The notes: generated by a model not told the origin, from the letters alone. 37,767 nucleotides of DNA from an uncultured Clostridia bacterium (GCA_947170465.1 CAMVTS010000019.1:1-37767); one strand, 5' to 3'. Numbered from the stretch's first letter, positions 25,727 through 34,081 are shown. Numbers and translations are program-made.

Positions 25727-27013
25727 ATGGCACTGAAAGATTTTATTAAAAAAGAAGCAGCAAACACATACGAATTGGTCGTAAGTGTTGACGGTACGAT
25801 TTTCGGAAAAGCAATTAACAAGGTATATAAAAAACAGGTAAAGAGCATTAATATTCCCGGTTTCAGAAAAGGAAAGGCTCCCAGACATATCATTGAGAGA
25901 ATGTACGGCAAAGAGGTTTTTTATGATGATGCTATGCAGGAGTGCTATCCTGACGCACTCTACGAAGCTTCTCAGGAAAAAGGCCTGGAAATCGTCGCCG
26001 TAGAATCTCTTGAGGCTGTTGAGGCTGGTGCAGACGGTTTTACTTTCAAGGCTTCCATTATCGTCAAGCCTGAGCTTGAAGTAGACGGATACGAAGGTAT
26101 CGAGGTAACCAAGCCTTCCACCGAAGTGACTGAGGAGCTTATTGACAAAGAAATAGAGAGCGTCAGAGACCGTAATTCCAGAATGGTGACAGTTGAGGAC
26201 AGAGCTGCTGAGATGGGTGACACCACTGTTATTGACTTTGAAGGCTTTGTTGACGGCGTTGCATTTGAAGGCGGCAAGTCAGAGAATTTCAGCCTGGCAC
26301 TCGGCTCCGGCAACTTTATTCCCGGATTTGAGGAGCAGATAGTCGGTCACAATGCCGGCGAGGAATTCACCATCACCGTCACCTTCCCTGAGGACTATCA
26401 GGCGGAAGAGCTGAAGGGTAAAGAGGCTGAGTTCAAGATTGTACTCCACGAAATCAAAACCAAAGAGCTCCCTGAGGTAGACGATGAGTTTGTCAAGGAT
26501 GTATCCGAGAAGGAAACCGTTGCCGAATACAGAGAAGAGCTCAGAGAAACCATTGCCAAGCGCCTTGCTGATGAAGCGGAAAAGGATATTGACAATCAGA
26601 TTTCCGAAAAGCTGGTTGAGCTTGCTCAGGGAGACATTCCGGAGGCAATGTACGAGCGTCAGGTAGATGAAATGATTCGCGATTTTGAAGCACGTTTGCG
26701 TTCTCAGGGGTTAAATGTCGGTCTCAACGAATACCTCCAGTACATGGGTATGGACATGGATTCCCTCAGAAATGTTTACAGAGCTGACGCTGAAAAGATT
26801 GTAAAGCGCAAACTGGTTCTGGAGGCAATTGCGAAGAAAGAAAACATCGAAGTAACCGAGGAAGATATTGAAAAAGAATATGCTGACATTGCTGAGATGT
26901 ACAAGATTGAAGTTGCACAGGTTAAGGCGGCGATTCCTGCTGAAACCATCAAAGGCGATCTTGCCGTGCGTAAGGCACTTGAATTTGTTAAGGATAAAGC
27001 AGTCATTAAATAA
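25727..27013 (+). CDS. tig: trigger factor
   Basis: Ribosome-bound chaperone and peptidyl-prolyl isomerase that meets nascent chains. It has 428 residues. The ribosome-binding signature GFRKGKAP lies at 45-52, the FKBP-type isomerase domain at about 150-245 (with DTTVIDFEGFVDG and IPGFEEQIVG), and the helical C-terminal domain follows. ATG at 25727 was chosen because GGAGG ends 8 bases before it; the ATG at 25712 contains that site. It heads the tig-clpP-clpX-lon group. Confidence 0.97.
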   Translation: MALKDFIKKEAANTYELVVSVDGTIFGKAINKVYKKQVKSINIPGFRKGKAPRHIIERMYGKEVFYDDAMQECYPDALYEASQEKGLEIVAVESLEAVEAGADGFTFKASIIVKPELEVDGYEGIEVTKPSTEVTEELIDKEIESVRDRNSRMVTVEDRAAEMGDTTVIDFEGFVDGVAFEGGKSENFSLALGSGNFIPGFEEQIVGHNAGEEFTITVTFPEDYQAEELKGKEAEFKIVLHEIKTKELPEVDDEFVKDVSEKETVAEYREELRETIAKRLADEAEKDIDNQISEKLVELAQGDIPEAMYERQVDEMIRDFEARLRSQGLNVGLNEYLQYMGMDMDSLRNVYRADAEKIVKRKLVLEAIAKKENIEVTEEDIEKEYADIAEMYKIEVAQVKAAIPAETIKGDLAVRKALEFVKDKAVIK

Positions 27014-27068
27014 TCATGCATATTATCAGACTGGCTGCAAAAGAATATAATAGAAAGGGTATGATATT

Positions 27069-27650
27069 ATGGCATTAGTACCATATGTTGTTGAACAGAC
27101 AAACAGAGGCGAACGTTCCTATGACATTTATTCCCGTCTGTTAAACGATAGAATAATTATGCTTCACGATGAAGTCAACAGTGCAACAGCCAGCGTCGTT
27201 GTCGCACAGCTGCTGTATCTGGAAAGTCAGGATCCTACCAAGGATATCAGCCTTTATATCAACAGTCCAGGCGGCAGTGTAACAGACGGTCTGGCAATTT
27301 ACGATACTATGCAGTATATCAAATGCGATGTTTCCACTATTTGCATGGGCATGGCAGCCAGCATGGGCGCGTTCCTGCTTTCTGCCGGTACAAAGGGAAA
27401 GAGACTGGCGCTGCCAAACAGTACCATCATGATCCATCAGCCGCTTGGCGGCTATAAAGGTCAGGCGACAGATATGGAAATCCATACCAAGTATATGCTT
27501 GACACCAAGGCTCGTCTGAACAGAATCCTTGCCGAAAATACCGGCAAGCCTTTAGAGGTTGTTCAGAATGACACAGAGCGCGACAACTTTATGACTGCCC
27601 AGCAGGCATTGGAATACGGCTTGATTGACAAGGTAATTGAGAGAAGATAA
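27069..27650 (+). CDS. clpP: ATP-dependent Clp protease proteolytic subunit
   Basis: Barrel-shaped serine protease that degrades proteins fed by ClpX and other Clp ATPases. It has 193 residues with the full catalytic triad S98 (GMAASMGAF), H123 (MIHQP) and D172 (ERDNFM). GAAAGGG precedes the ATG at a distance of 9 bases. The gene lies between tig and clpX, so chaperone, peptidase and unfoldase are adjacent. The N-terminal loop lacks a long propeptide. Confidence 0.98.
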   Translation: MALVPYVVEQTNRGERSYDIYSRLLNDRIIMLHDEVNSATASVVVAQLLYLESQDPTKDISLYINSPGGSVTDGLAIYDTMQYIKCDVSTICMGMAASMGAFLLSAGTKGKRLALPNSTIMIHQPLGGYKGQATDMEIHTKYMLDTKARLNRILAENTGKPLEVVQNDTERDNFMTAQQALEYGLIDKVIERR

Positions 27651-27664
27651 GGTGATTTTCAGTC

Positions 27665-28990
27665 ATGGCTAACAAGAACAACGAAAAAGAAATCTATTGT
27701 TCTTTCTGTGGAAAGCCCCAGGATATGGTGGCTCGCCTGATTGCCGGAAACGGCGCGTATATCTGCGACAGCTGTGTTGAGCTTTGCATGAATATCATTA
27801 ATCAGTCCGGCGACTATGAGCGTTCATCGCGACATGCTCCTGTCGCGCCTGATTATGCAGAAGAGGATTTCGATTCGCTTCTTAAGCCCAAGGAAATCAA
27901 GGCGATACTCGATGAATATGTCATCGGTCAGGAAGAAGCTAAGGTGACACTCAGCGTCGCAGTATATAATCACTATAAGCGCGCTTTCGCCGGCGATGAA
28001 ACTATCGATTTTGCGAAGAGCAATGTCTTGCTGCTGGGTCCGACCGGCGTTGGTAAAACCTTGCTTGCACAGACCTTGGCAAAGGCGCTTGATGTACCGT
28101 TTGCAATTGCTGACGCTACCACGCTGACAGAAGCCGGATATGTCGGAGAGGACGTCGAAAACATCCTCTTAAAGCTGATTCAGGCGGCCGACTTTGATAT
28201 TGAACGCGCTGAACGCGGTATTATTTATATCGATGAAATCGACAAGATTGCACGCAAATCGGAGAATCCTTCCATTACACGTGACGTCAGCGGTGAAGGC
28301 GTACAGCAAGCGCTTCTGAAAATCGTGGAAGGCACGGTTGCTAATGTACCGCCACATGGCGGCAGAAAGCACCCTCAGCAGGAGTTTTTGCAGATTGACA
28401 CAAAGAATATCCTTTTTATCTGCGGCGGTGCGTTTGACGGTCTGGAAAAGATTGTTGAAAAACGTCAGGGCAGCTCCGCGATTGGATTTGGCGCTGAAGT
28501 CAAATCCAGGAAGGAGCTGGATCAATCCGACTGGATGAAGGACGTTGTTGCGCACGACTTGGTTAAGTTCGGCATTATACCGGAGCTTATCGGCAGATTG
28601 CCTGTCATTACCGCTTTGAGCGGCTTGGATACAGAAGCACTTGTCAAGATTCTCACGGTACCAAAAAACAGCATTGTGCAGCAGTACAAAAAGCTGTTTG
28701 AGCTGGACGGCGTTGAGCTCTACTTTGAGGACGAAGCGCTGGAAGCCATCGCCAATAAGGCGTTTGAACAAAAAACCGGCGCAAGAGGGCTCAGAGGGAT
28801 TATGGAAGATATTCTCCGCGATTTGATGTTTGAGACACCTTCTGATTCAACGATAGAAAAGATAATTATCACCAAGGAAGTCGTCACTGAAAACGCTGCT
28901 CCTCAGATTTCCAAAAGGAAAGAGAAACTGTCGTTTCCGGTCAGGCTTCCGAAAAAAGAAAAGCGCTCTAAGCGCAGCTCTGCATCTTAA
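27665..28990 (+). CDS. clpX: ATP-dependent Clp protease ATP-binding subunit ClpX
   Basis: AAA+ unfoldase that selects substrates for ClpP. It has 441 residues. The N-terminal zinc-binding domain uses C12, C15, C34 and C37. Walker A GPTGVGKT lies at 125-132, Walker B in IIYIDEIDK, and the GGAF, IGF-like (SSAIGFGAE) and GARGLR segments follow. The C-terminus ends in a basic Lys/Arg/Ser tail. AAGGTGATTTT precedes the ATG, 14 bases after clpP. Confidence 0.97.
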   Translation: MANKNNEKEIYCSFCGKPQDMVARLIAGNGAYICDSCVELCMNIINQSGDYERSSRHAPVAPDYAEEDFDSLLKPKEIKAILDEYVIGQEEAKVTLSVAVYNHYKRAFAGDETIDFAKSNVLLLGPTGVGKTLLAQTLAKALDVPFAIADATTLTEAGYVGEDVENILLKLIQAADFDIERAERGIIYIDEIDKIARKSENPSITRDVSGEGVQQALLKIVEGTVANVPPHGGRKHPQQEFLQIDTKNILFICGGAFDGLEKIVEKRQGSSAIGFGAEVKSRKELDQSDWMKDVVAHDLVKFGIIPELIGRLPVITALSGLDTEALVKILTVPKNSIVQQYKKLFELDGVELYFEDEALEAIANKAFEQKTGARGLRGIMEDILRDLMFETPSDSTIEKIIITKEVVTENAAPQISKRKEKLSFPVRLPKKEKRSKRSSAS

Positions 28991-28995
28991 AAACT

Positions 28996-29022
28996 AAGCG
29001 GTAGGTATTTCATACTGCTTTT
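28996..29022 (+). terminator. weak terminator-like hairpin after clpX
   Basis: AGCGGTA (28997-29003) pairs with TACTGCT (29013-29019, one G-T pair) with an extra A-T pair, and four T residues (29019-29022) run from its end. It may reduce transcription into lon, together with the adjoining palindromic element. Confidence 0.4.
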
Positions 29023-29070
29023 CAGGCAACGCCGCAATCACGATTACGCATGTTCCGTGGCGCTGCCTGA
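29022..29070. repeat. palindromic intergenic element, copy B
   Basis: CAGGCAACGCC (29023-29033) pairs with GGCGCTGCCTG (29059-29069) with one mismatch and one additional closing pair; the loop is 25 bases. Its left end reads GGCAAC followed by CCGCAATC, shared with the element at 19148. No T-tract follows on either side. Confidence 0.55.
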
Positions 29071-29093
29071 TTCTTATTTGGAAAGGAAAATCA

Positions 29094-31496
29094 ATGGAAA
29101 TAAATACAAATGATACAATGATTGTGCCTGTTCTGCCTTTGAGAGGTCTCGTTGTTTTTCCTAAAGCATTGATACATTTTGATGTCGGCAGAAAAAAGAG
29201 CATTTCAGCCATCAACAAGGCAATGAAACGCGACCAGATGATTTTTTTGTCAACGCAAATCGACGCGACCTCCAACGAACCAAAGCTGAGTGATGTTTAC
29301 AGTATCGGCGTAGTCGCAAAGATTGTACAGGTTCTCAAACAGCCTGAGAATGTGACGCGTATCGTTATCGAAGGCAAATATCGCGCGAGAATCATTACTC
29401 CTGTCTATGACAGCGGCGGACTAATGGCAGAAATTGAGCCTTTGCCGGAAACTGTTTCACCCCCGGATGACTTTGAACTGGCGTTAATGCGCTCAATCAA
29501 GAAGGAGTTTGAGGAATACATCGACATTTCTCCAACGATTCCTTCCGATATTATCTTCAAGGTTGCTCTGTGCAAAACAACCGGCGAGCTTGCGGATTAT
29601 ATTGCTGCAAATATGACGCTGGATTACCAGACAAAACAAAGTATCCTCGAAAATCTTAATCCGACCGAACGGCTCAAAGAAGTTCTTGATGTTCTGATTA
29701 ATGAAAACTACATTCTCCGCTTGGAGGATGAAATCAACCGCAAGGCGCGCATGAGAATTGATGAAAGCCAGCGGGATTTCTTCCTTCGTGAACAGAAGCG
29801 TGTTATTGAGGAAGAATTAGGTGAGGACGACAATCCTTCTGAGGACGCAGAAGAGTATTCCAAGCGCATTAAGGAATTGAAGCTGGAAGAAAAATCCGAA
29901 GAAATGCTTCTGAAGGAATGTCGTAAGCTGATGAAAATGCCTTACGGAAGTCAGGAAGCCTCCGTAATCCGCACATATCTGGATACAGTACTGGACTTGC
30001 CGTGGAATACATCGACCAAAGATAAAATTGTCATCGCTAAAATCCGCAAGGAGCTTGACAAAACTCATTTCGGACTTGAAAAAATCAAAGACAGAATCAT
30101 AGAGCAGCTCGCTGTCAAAAAGCTCAGTGAAAAGCAAAAGGGACAGGTGCTTTGTCTGGTCGGACCTCCCGGCGTAGGAAAAACATCTATTGCCAAATCT
30201 ATTGCTGACGCCATTGGCAGAAAATGTCAGCGAATCGCGCTTGGCGGTGTCCGTGACGAAGCGGAAATCCGCGGACACAGACGCACTTATATTGGCTCCA
30301 TTCCCGGCAGATTGATTGCCGCGATTCAGAACGCCGGCTCCAATAATCCGGTGCTTATACTTGATGAGGTTGACAAGCTCGCCAGCGACTACAAGGGCGA
30401 CCCGACTTCCGCTTTACTGGAAGTGCTCGATATTGAGCAAAATAACAAATTCGTCGATCACTATATCGACATTCCGTTTGATTTGTCAAACGTCATGTTT
30501 ATTACAACGGCAAATGATTTAGGCTCTATTCCGGCTCCTCTGAGAGACAGAATGGAGATTATCGAAATAAACAGCTACACGCGTGAGGAAAAGTTCCATA
30601 TCGCGAAAAAGCATCTGATTCCAAAGCAACTTGAATTGTGCGGCTTTTCCGCGAAGGAAGTCAAGTTCAGCACCAAAGCAATTTATTATTTGATTGACTT
30701 CTATACTCGCGAAGCCGGCGTGCGTACACTGGAGCGTACCATTGCTTCTGTTTTGCGCAAATGTGCTGTCAAAAAGCTGGAGGATGAAGTCGACAGCTTT
30801 AAGATTGACGAAAAGCAGATTGAGGCATACCTCGGCAACAAAAAATATCTGCCCGATACTATCAGTAAAAAAGACGAAATCGGCATTGTCAATGGTCTTG
30901 CCTGGACGTCTGTCGGCGGTGAGCTGTTGCCGATAGAGGTAGCTTTGATGGACGGTACCGGCAAGCTGGAGCTGACTGGTTCGCTCGGTGACGTCATGAA
31001 GGAAAGCGCCATAATTGCCATTAATTGTATTCGCAGTCATGCGGATGTGCTTGGCATTGATTCTGATTTCTATAAAAACAAGGATATTCACATTCACGCA
31101 CCTGAGGGGGCCGTACCGAAAGACGGACCTTCTGCCGGTATCACCATGGCAACGGCAATCTACTCGGCTTTGTCCTGTAAGGCTGTCAGACACGACGTAG
31201 CTATGACAGGTGAAATTACCCTTCGGGGCAAGGTTCTGCCCATAGGCGGCTTAAAAGAGAAGAGTATGGCGGCATATAAACACGGTATTTCCACGGTCAT
31301 CATTCCAATGCTAAATGAAGCGGATATTGAGGAATTTGACAATGCTGTCAAGGAAAATGTCACCTTCGTTCCGGTTGAAAGCTTCCGCGAAGTGATTTCG
31401 CTGGCAATTCAGGATTCTGTCAAGGTGACGGACAGGGAATGGAACAAAATGCGTATGCCAGCCGCTAAATCAAATATGGCGCGCGTCACACAGTGA
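29094..31496 (+). CDS. lon: ATP-dependent protease Lon
   Basis: Soluble AAA+ protease that removes misfolded and regulatory proteins. It has 800 residues. The N-terminal LAN domain (about 8-205) is followed by the AAA+ module with Walker A GPPGVGKT (357-364) and VLILDEVDK, and the protease domain with catalytic S680 (KDGPSAGIT) and K723 (GGLKEKSMAA). GGAAAGGAAAA precedes the ATG. The next gene, engB, starts 11 bases after the stop, as in Bacillus lonA-ysxC. Confidence 0.98.
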   Translation: MEINTNDTMIVPVLPLRGLVVFPKALIHFDVGRKKSISAINKAMKRDQMIFLSTQIDATSNEPKLSDVYSIGVVAKIVQVLKQPENVTRIVIEGKYRARIITPVYDSGGLMAEIEPLPETVSPPDDFELALMRSIKKEFEEYIDISPTIPSDIIFKVALCKTTGELADYIAANMTLDYQTKQSILENLNPTERLKEVLDVLINENYILRLEDEINRKARMRIDESQRDFFLREQKRVIEEELGEDDNPSEDAEEYSKRIKELKLEEKSEEMLLKECRKLMKMPYGSQEASVIRTYLDTVLDLPWNTSTKDKIVIAKIRKELDKTHFGLEKIKDRIIEQLAVKKLSEKQKGQVLCLVGPPGVGKTSIAKSIADAIGRKCQRIALGGVRDEAEIRGHRRTYIGSIPGRLIAAIQNAGSNNPVLILDEVDKLASDYKGDPTSALLEVLDIEQNNKFVDHYIDIPFDLSNVMFITTANDLGSIPAPLRDRMEIIEINSYTREEKFHIAKKHLIPKQLELCGFSAKEVKFSTKAIYYLIDFYTREAGVRTLERTIASVLRKCAVKKLEDEVDSFKIDEKQIEAYLGNKKYLPDTISKKDEIGIVNGLAWTSVGGELLPIEVALMDGTGKLELTGSLGDVMKESAIIAINCIRSHADVLGIDSDFYKNKDIHIHAPEGAVPKDGPSAGITMATAIYSALSCKAVRHDVAMTGEITLRGKVLPIGGLKEKSMAAYKHGISTVIIPMLNEADIEEFDNAVKENVTFVPVESFREVISLAIQDSVKVTDREWNKMRMPAAKSNMARVTQ

Positions 31497-31507
31497 GGGG
31501 TTATCAA

Positions 31508-32158
31508 ATGAACTTTAATGAAGTCAGTTTTGAATACGCGGCTGGAACCGTCAAGCAGCTTCCGGCGTCCGATTTGCCGGAAATCGTTTTCTCCGGTCAC
31601 TCCAACGTCGGAAAAAGCTCGCTGCTCAATAAGCTGGTTCAGCGAAAGGCGCTTGCCAGAGTCAGCGCACAGCCCGGCAAAACCGCCACCATTAACTTCT
31701 ATAAGCTCAGAAACTGTCGTTTTGTGGATTTGCCCGGTTATGGCTACGCAAAGGTTTCCAAATCGGAAAAAGAGCGCTGGGCAAGTCTGGTGGAGGGCTA
31801 TTTATCCTCTGAGCGCCAAATCGCATTGATTATACAGATTATCGACATCCGGCACAAGCCCACCAAGGATGATTACGATATGCTTAACTTTCTTTATCAC
31901 TGCAACGCGCCCTTTGTTATTGTCCTGACAAAGAAGGACAAGCTGAAAAAAACCGCTTACGAAAAGCGGATTGATGAAATCATGGACGAGCTGCAGGATT
32001 TTGAAGGAGTGGAACTGATACCATTTTCCGCGATAGACGGAAGTGGTCTCGATGGCGTTAAGGGGGTTATCGAGGAATATATTGAGGGTTTTGAGGAGGA
32101 ATTAACCAATGGAGAAGAAACCGTTTCTGACGCTGGAACAGGCGAAGGAGATTATTAA
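31508..32158 (+). CDS. engB: ribosome biogenesis GTP-binding protein EngB (YsxC)
   Basis: Essential GTPase for assembly of the 50S subunit. It has 216 residues: G1 GHSNVGKSS (30-38), G3 VDLPGYGYA and G4 TKKDK are clear. ATG at 31508 was chosen because GAGGGG lies 8 bases upstream; GTG at 31493 overlaps the lon stop. The last 20 or so residues (after IEEYIEG) extend beyond the usual end of the family and overlap lysA by 50 bases in another frame. Confidence 0.94.
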   Translation: MNFNEVSFEYAAGTVKQLPASDLPEIVFSGHSNVGKSSLLNKLVQRKALARVSAQPGKTATINFYKLRNCRFVDLPGYGYAKVSKSEKERWASLVEGYLSSERQIALIIQIIDIRHKPTKDDYDMLNFLYHCNAPFVIVLTKKDKLKKTAYEKRIDEIMDELQDFEGVELIPFSAIDGSGLDGVKGVIEEYIEGFEEELTNGEETVSDAGTGEGDY

Positions 32159-33389
32159 GGACATTCCAACGCCGTTTCATGTGTATGATGAAAAGGGAAT
32201 CCGCGAGAACGCCAGAGCGCTGAATAAGGCTTTCTCTTGGAACAAGGGCTATAAGGAATTTTTCGCCGTCAAGGCAACGCCGAATCCTTATCTCATGCAG
32301 ATTTTGCATGAAGAAGGCTGTGGCATGGACTGCTCATCCTACACGGAATTAATGCTCTGCGAATCCTGTGGCATTACCGGTGAGGAGATTATGTTCAGCT
32401 CCAATGTGACGCCCGCGGCGGACATGAAAAAAGCATACGACCTCGGCGCTAACATCAACCTGGACGATTACACCCATGTGGAGTTTATCAAAAAGGTATG
32501 CGGTGTACCAAAAACAATTTGCTGCCGCTACAATCCCGGCGGTGTATTCCGTATGGCGGACAGCGAGGATAAGGTTCAGGTCATGGATACGCCCGGCGAT
32601 TCAAAATACGGCATGACAGAGGAACAGATGGAGAAGGCTTTTATGGAATTAAAGGAAGCCGGGGCGGAGGAGTTTGGTATACACGCTTTTCTCGCGTCCA
32701 ATACCGTTTCCAACGGTTACTATCCTGAGCTTGCAGGAATCCTGTTCAGACTTGCTGTCAGACTTCATGAGAAAACCGGCGTGCATATCAAGTTTATCAA
32801 CCTCTCCGGCGGCATCGGTGTAGACTATAAACCGGAGGAGCCGAAAAACGATATCGCCATTATCGGGGAAGGCGTCAGACAGAAGTTTGAGGAAATCCTG
32901 GTTCCTGCAGGTATGGGCGACGTTGCCATCTACACCGAGCTTGGCAGATATATGCTGGCCCCTTACGGTGCGCTCGTCGCGACCGCTATCCACGAAAAAC
33001 ATATCTATAAGGAATATATTGGTCTGGACGCCTGCGCTGCCAATCTGATGCGCCCGGCTATGTACGGTTCTTATCATCATATCACCGTTCTCGGCAAAGA
33101 AAATGAGCCCTGTGACCATCAATATGATGTCACCGGCGGTCTTTGCGAGAATAACGACAAATTTGCTATTGACAGAATGCTGCCAAAGATTGACATCGGT
33201 GATATTCTCTATATTCACGATGCCGGCGCTCACGGTTTCTCGATGGGCTATAACTACAACGGAAAGCTGCGCTCCGCCGAAGTGCTGTTCTGTGAGGATG
33301 GCAGCCACAAGCTGATTCGGCGCGCAGAAGAACCGAAAGACTACTTTGCAACCTTTGATTTCTCTGATTTTAAGAACTTAACCAAATAA
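32109..33389 (+). CDS. lysA: diaminopimelate decarboxylase
   Basis: PLP enzyme of the alanine racemase-like fold III that makes L-lysine from meso-diaminopimelate, the last step of lysine synthesis. It has 426 residues. The PLP lysine is K55 in FFAVKATPNP; the glycine-rich phosphate loop NLSGGIGVDY, the TELGRY segment and the VTGGLCEN motif with the active-site cysteine follow. TGAGGAGGA lies 8 bases before the ATG, which supports a start inside engB despite the long overlap. It ends at a strong terminator. A related decarboxylase for other carboxylated amines is possible but less likely. Confidence 0.88.
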   Translation: MEKKPFLTLEQAKEIIKDIPTPFHVYDEKGIRENARALNKAFSWNKGYKEFFAVKATPNPYLMQILHEEGCGMDCSSYTELMLCESCGITGEEIMFSSNVTPAADMKKAYDLGANINLDDYTHVEFIKKVCGVPKTICCRYNPGGVFRMADSEDKVQVMDTPGDSKYGMTEEQMEKAFMELKEAGAEEFGIHAFLASNTVSNGYYPELAGILFRLAVRLHEKTGVHIKFINLSGGIGVDYKPEEPKNDIAIIGEGVRQKFEEILVPAGMGDVAIYTELGRYMLAPYGALVATAIHEKHIYKEYIGLDACAANLMRPAMYGSYHHITVLGKENEPCDHQYDVTGGLCENNDKFAIDRMLPKIDIGDILYIHDAGAHGFSMGYNYNGKLRSAEVLFCEDGSHKLIRRAEEPKDYFATFDFSDFKNLTK

Positions 33390-33405
33390 AATAATTGCTA
33401 GCTTC

Positions 33406-33444
33406 ACAGCCGGTGTGATTATCTGTCACGCCGGCTGTTTTTTT
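33406..33444 (+). terminator. strong intrinsic terminator after lysA
   Basis: A 13-base-pair stem (33406-33418 and 33426-33438, one G-T pair) with a 7-base loop and seven T residues. It separates the tig-to-lysA region from the convergent Xre gene. On the minus strand the same stem lacks a T-tract, so it is mainly a plus-strand terminator. Confidence 0.93.
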
Positions 33445-33464
33445 GCAGAAAGATAGGGAAGAGG

Positions 33465-33674
33465 CTACCTGACAAATTTTTCTATCCCCAGCACATAATC
33501 AGCAGAAACGCGATACAAACAGCAGAGAGTAATCAAATGTCTAATCGGCAACTCGCGCTTGCCGCTTTCATATTTACTGTACTGTTCCTGACGTGTGTGC
33601 AGGATAAAAGCAATCTGTTCCTGCGTGTAACCGTTTTCGACTCGCAACGCTTTTAATCTTTTGCAATAATCCAT
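33465..33674 (-). CDS. Xre/Cro-type helix-turn-helix regulator
   Basis: A 69-residue DNA-binding protein consisting of one HTH_3 (Cro/C1) domain: RLKALRVENGYTQEQIAFIL forms the first helices, the recognition helix lies in TRQEQYSKYESGKRELP (about 28-44), and the rest packs the fold up to SADYVLGI. There is no second domain, so it likely acts as a dimer without a ligand domain. It is the only minus-strand gene in the window. GAGG precedes the ATG on its strand by 7 bases. A symmetric sequence across its promoter suggests autorepression. There is no toxin, phage or conjugation gene beside it. Confidence 0.88.
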   Translation of the reverse strand: MDYCKRLKALRVENGYTQEQIAFILHTRQEQYSKYESGKRELPIRHLITLCCLYRVSADYVLGIEKFVR

Positions 33675-33693
33675 GTCAAAACCTCACTATACA

Positions 33694-33722
33694 AATAGTA
33701 ATAATCTAGTATTAACACTATT
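33694..33722. promoter_or_regulatory. putative operator of the Xre regulator
   Basis: A 29-base dyad: AATAGT and TAAT on the left are matched by ATTA and ACTATT on the right, around CTAGT at the centre (20 of 28 paired positions are symmetric). It covers the edge of the -10 box and the expected transcript start of the minus-strand Xre gene, the usual place for autorepression. Confidence 0.65.
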
Positions 33723-33749
33723 ATAACATGTCAATATGTCTGTTTGCAA
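33720..33749 (-). promoter_or_regulatory. promoter of the Xre gene
   Basis: Read on the minus strand: TTGCAA (33744-33749), an 18-base spacer and a perfect TATAAT (33720-33725) preceded by TGT, that is, an extended -10 element. The expected start is near 33713, about 38 bases before the start codon. Confidence 0.72.
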
Positions 33750-33949
33750 CTAAAAATTATGTTGATAGGTGTGTGGAAACACGAAAAACGAACGATACAA
33801 AACGGCAAATGCATGTGGAAAATCAGAATCCTGCAAAAAACTATGCATAAAATATATAGAAACTGGTGCATAAATGCCGGTTTTTGCTGTTAAAAACGTA
33901 AAAACGCTTAAAATAATGAAGCCTTTTCAAAAAAACTTGCAAAAAACTC

Positions 33950-33978
33950 TTGCATTATTCTCAAGAATAGTGTATTAT
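33950..33978 (+). promoter_or_regulatory. sigma-A promoter of gdhA with a dyad in the spacer
   Basis: TTGCAT at 33950-33955, a 17-base spacer and TATTAT at 33973-33978. The spacer begins with the perfect inverted repeat TATTCT-CA-AGAATA (33956-33969). A protein bound there would sit between the two promoter boxes. The expected start is near 33985. Confidence 0.75.
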
Positions 33979-33984
33979 AGTAAA

Positions 33985-34081
33985 GTCGGTGAAAGAAAGC
34001 AATTTTGCTCCTGCAAACACACGGTTTTTTCATCGGCATCAAGTCTTTCAAATGTATAATTTATTCAAGGAGGATTTTTCA
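33985..34081 (+). promoter_or_regulatory. structured 5' leader of gdhA
   Basis: About 97 bases. The first transcribed bases (33986-33997) can pair with 34025-34036 (with several G-T pairs), enclosing a small AGCA/TGCT hairpin. The ribosome binding site AAGGAGGA is unpaired downstream. It matches no riboswitch class I can recognise; I see no glnA RNA features clear enough to name. Confidence 0.45.

Larger units (their letters stand above)
33675..34081. other. 407-base divergent intergenic region (Xre gene / gdhA)
   Basis: From left to right this gap holds the Xre operator and promoter on the minus strand (33694-33749), an AT-rich stretch with three TGCAT motifs, two of them extended to TGCATAAA (33844-33851 and 33867-33874), a terminator-like hairpin on the plus strand (33860-33885), the gdhA promoter with a 14-base dyad in its spacer (33950-33978), and the gdhA leader (33985-34081). 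I see no coding region in it; short frames there have no ribosome binding site or family features. Confidence 0.7.

Noticed and set aside
27023..27051. Possible promoter before clpP (TTATCA, 17 bases, TATAAT)
   Set aside because: The -35 box is poor and transcription would begin at about 27058, removing most of the ribosome binding site (27053-27059). Expression from the tig promoter is simpler.
33844..33875. Direct repeats TGCATAAA considered as the start of a CRISPR-like or iteron array
   Set aside because: Only two 8-base copies plus one TGCAT are present, with uneven spacing and no cas or replication gene. They are noted only as part of the intergenic region.
34055..34060. Second TATAAT in the gdhA leader
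   Set aside because: No -35 box lies 16-18 bases upstream, and the transcript would start inside the ribosome binding site.
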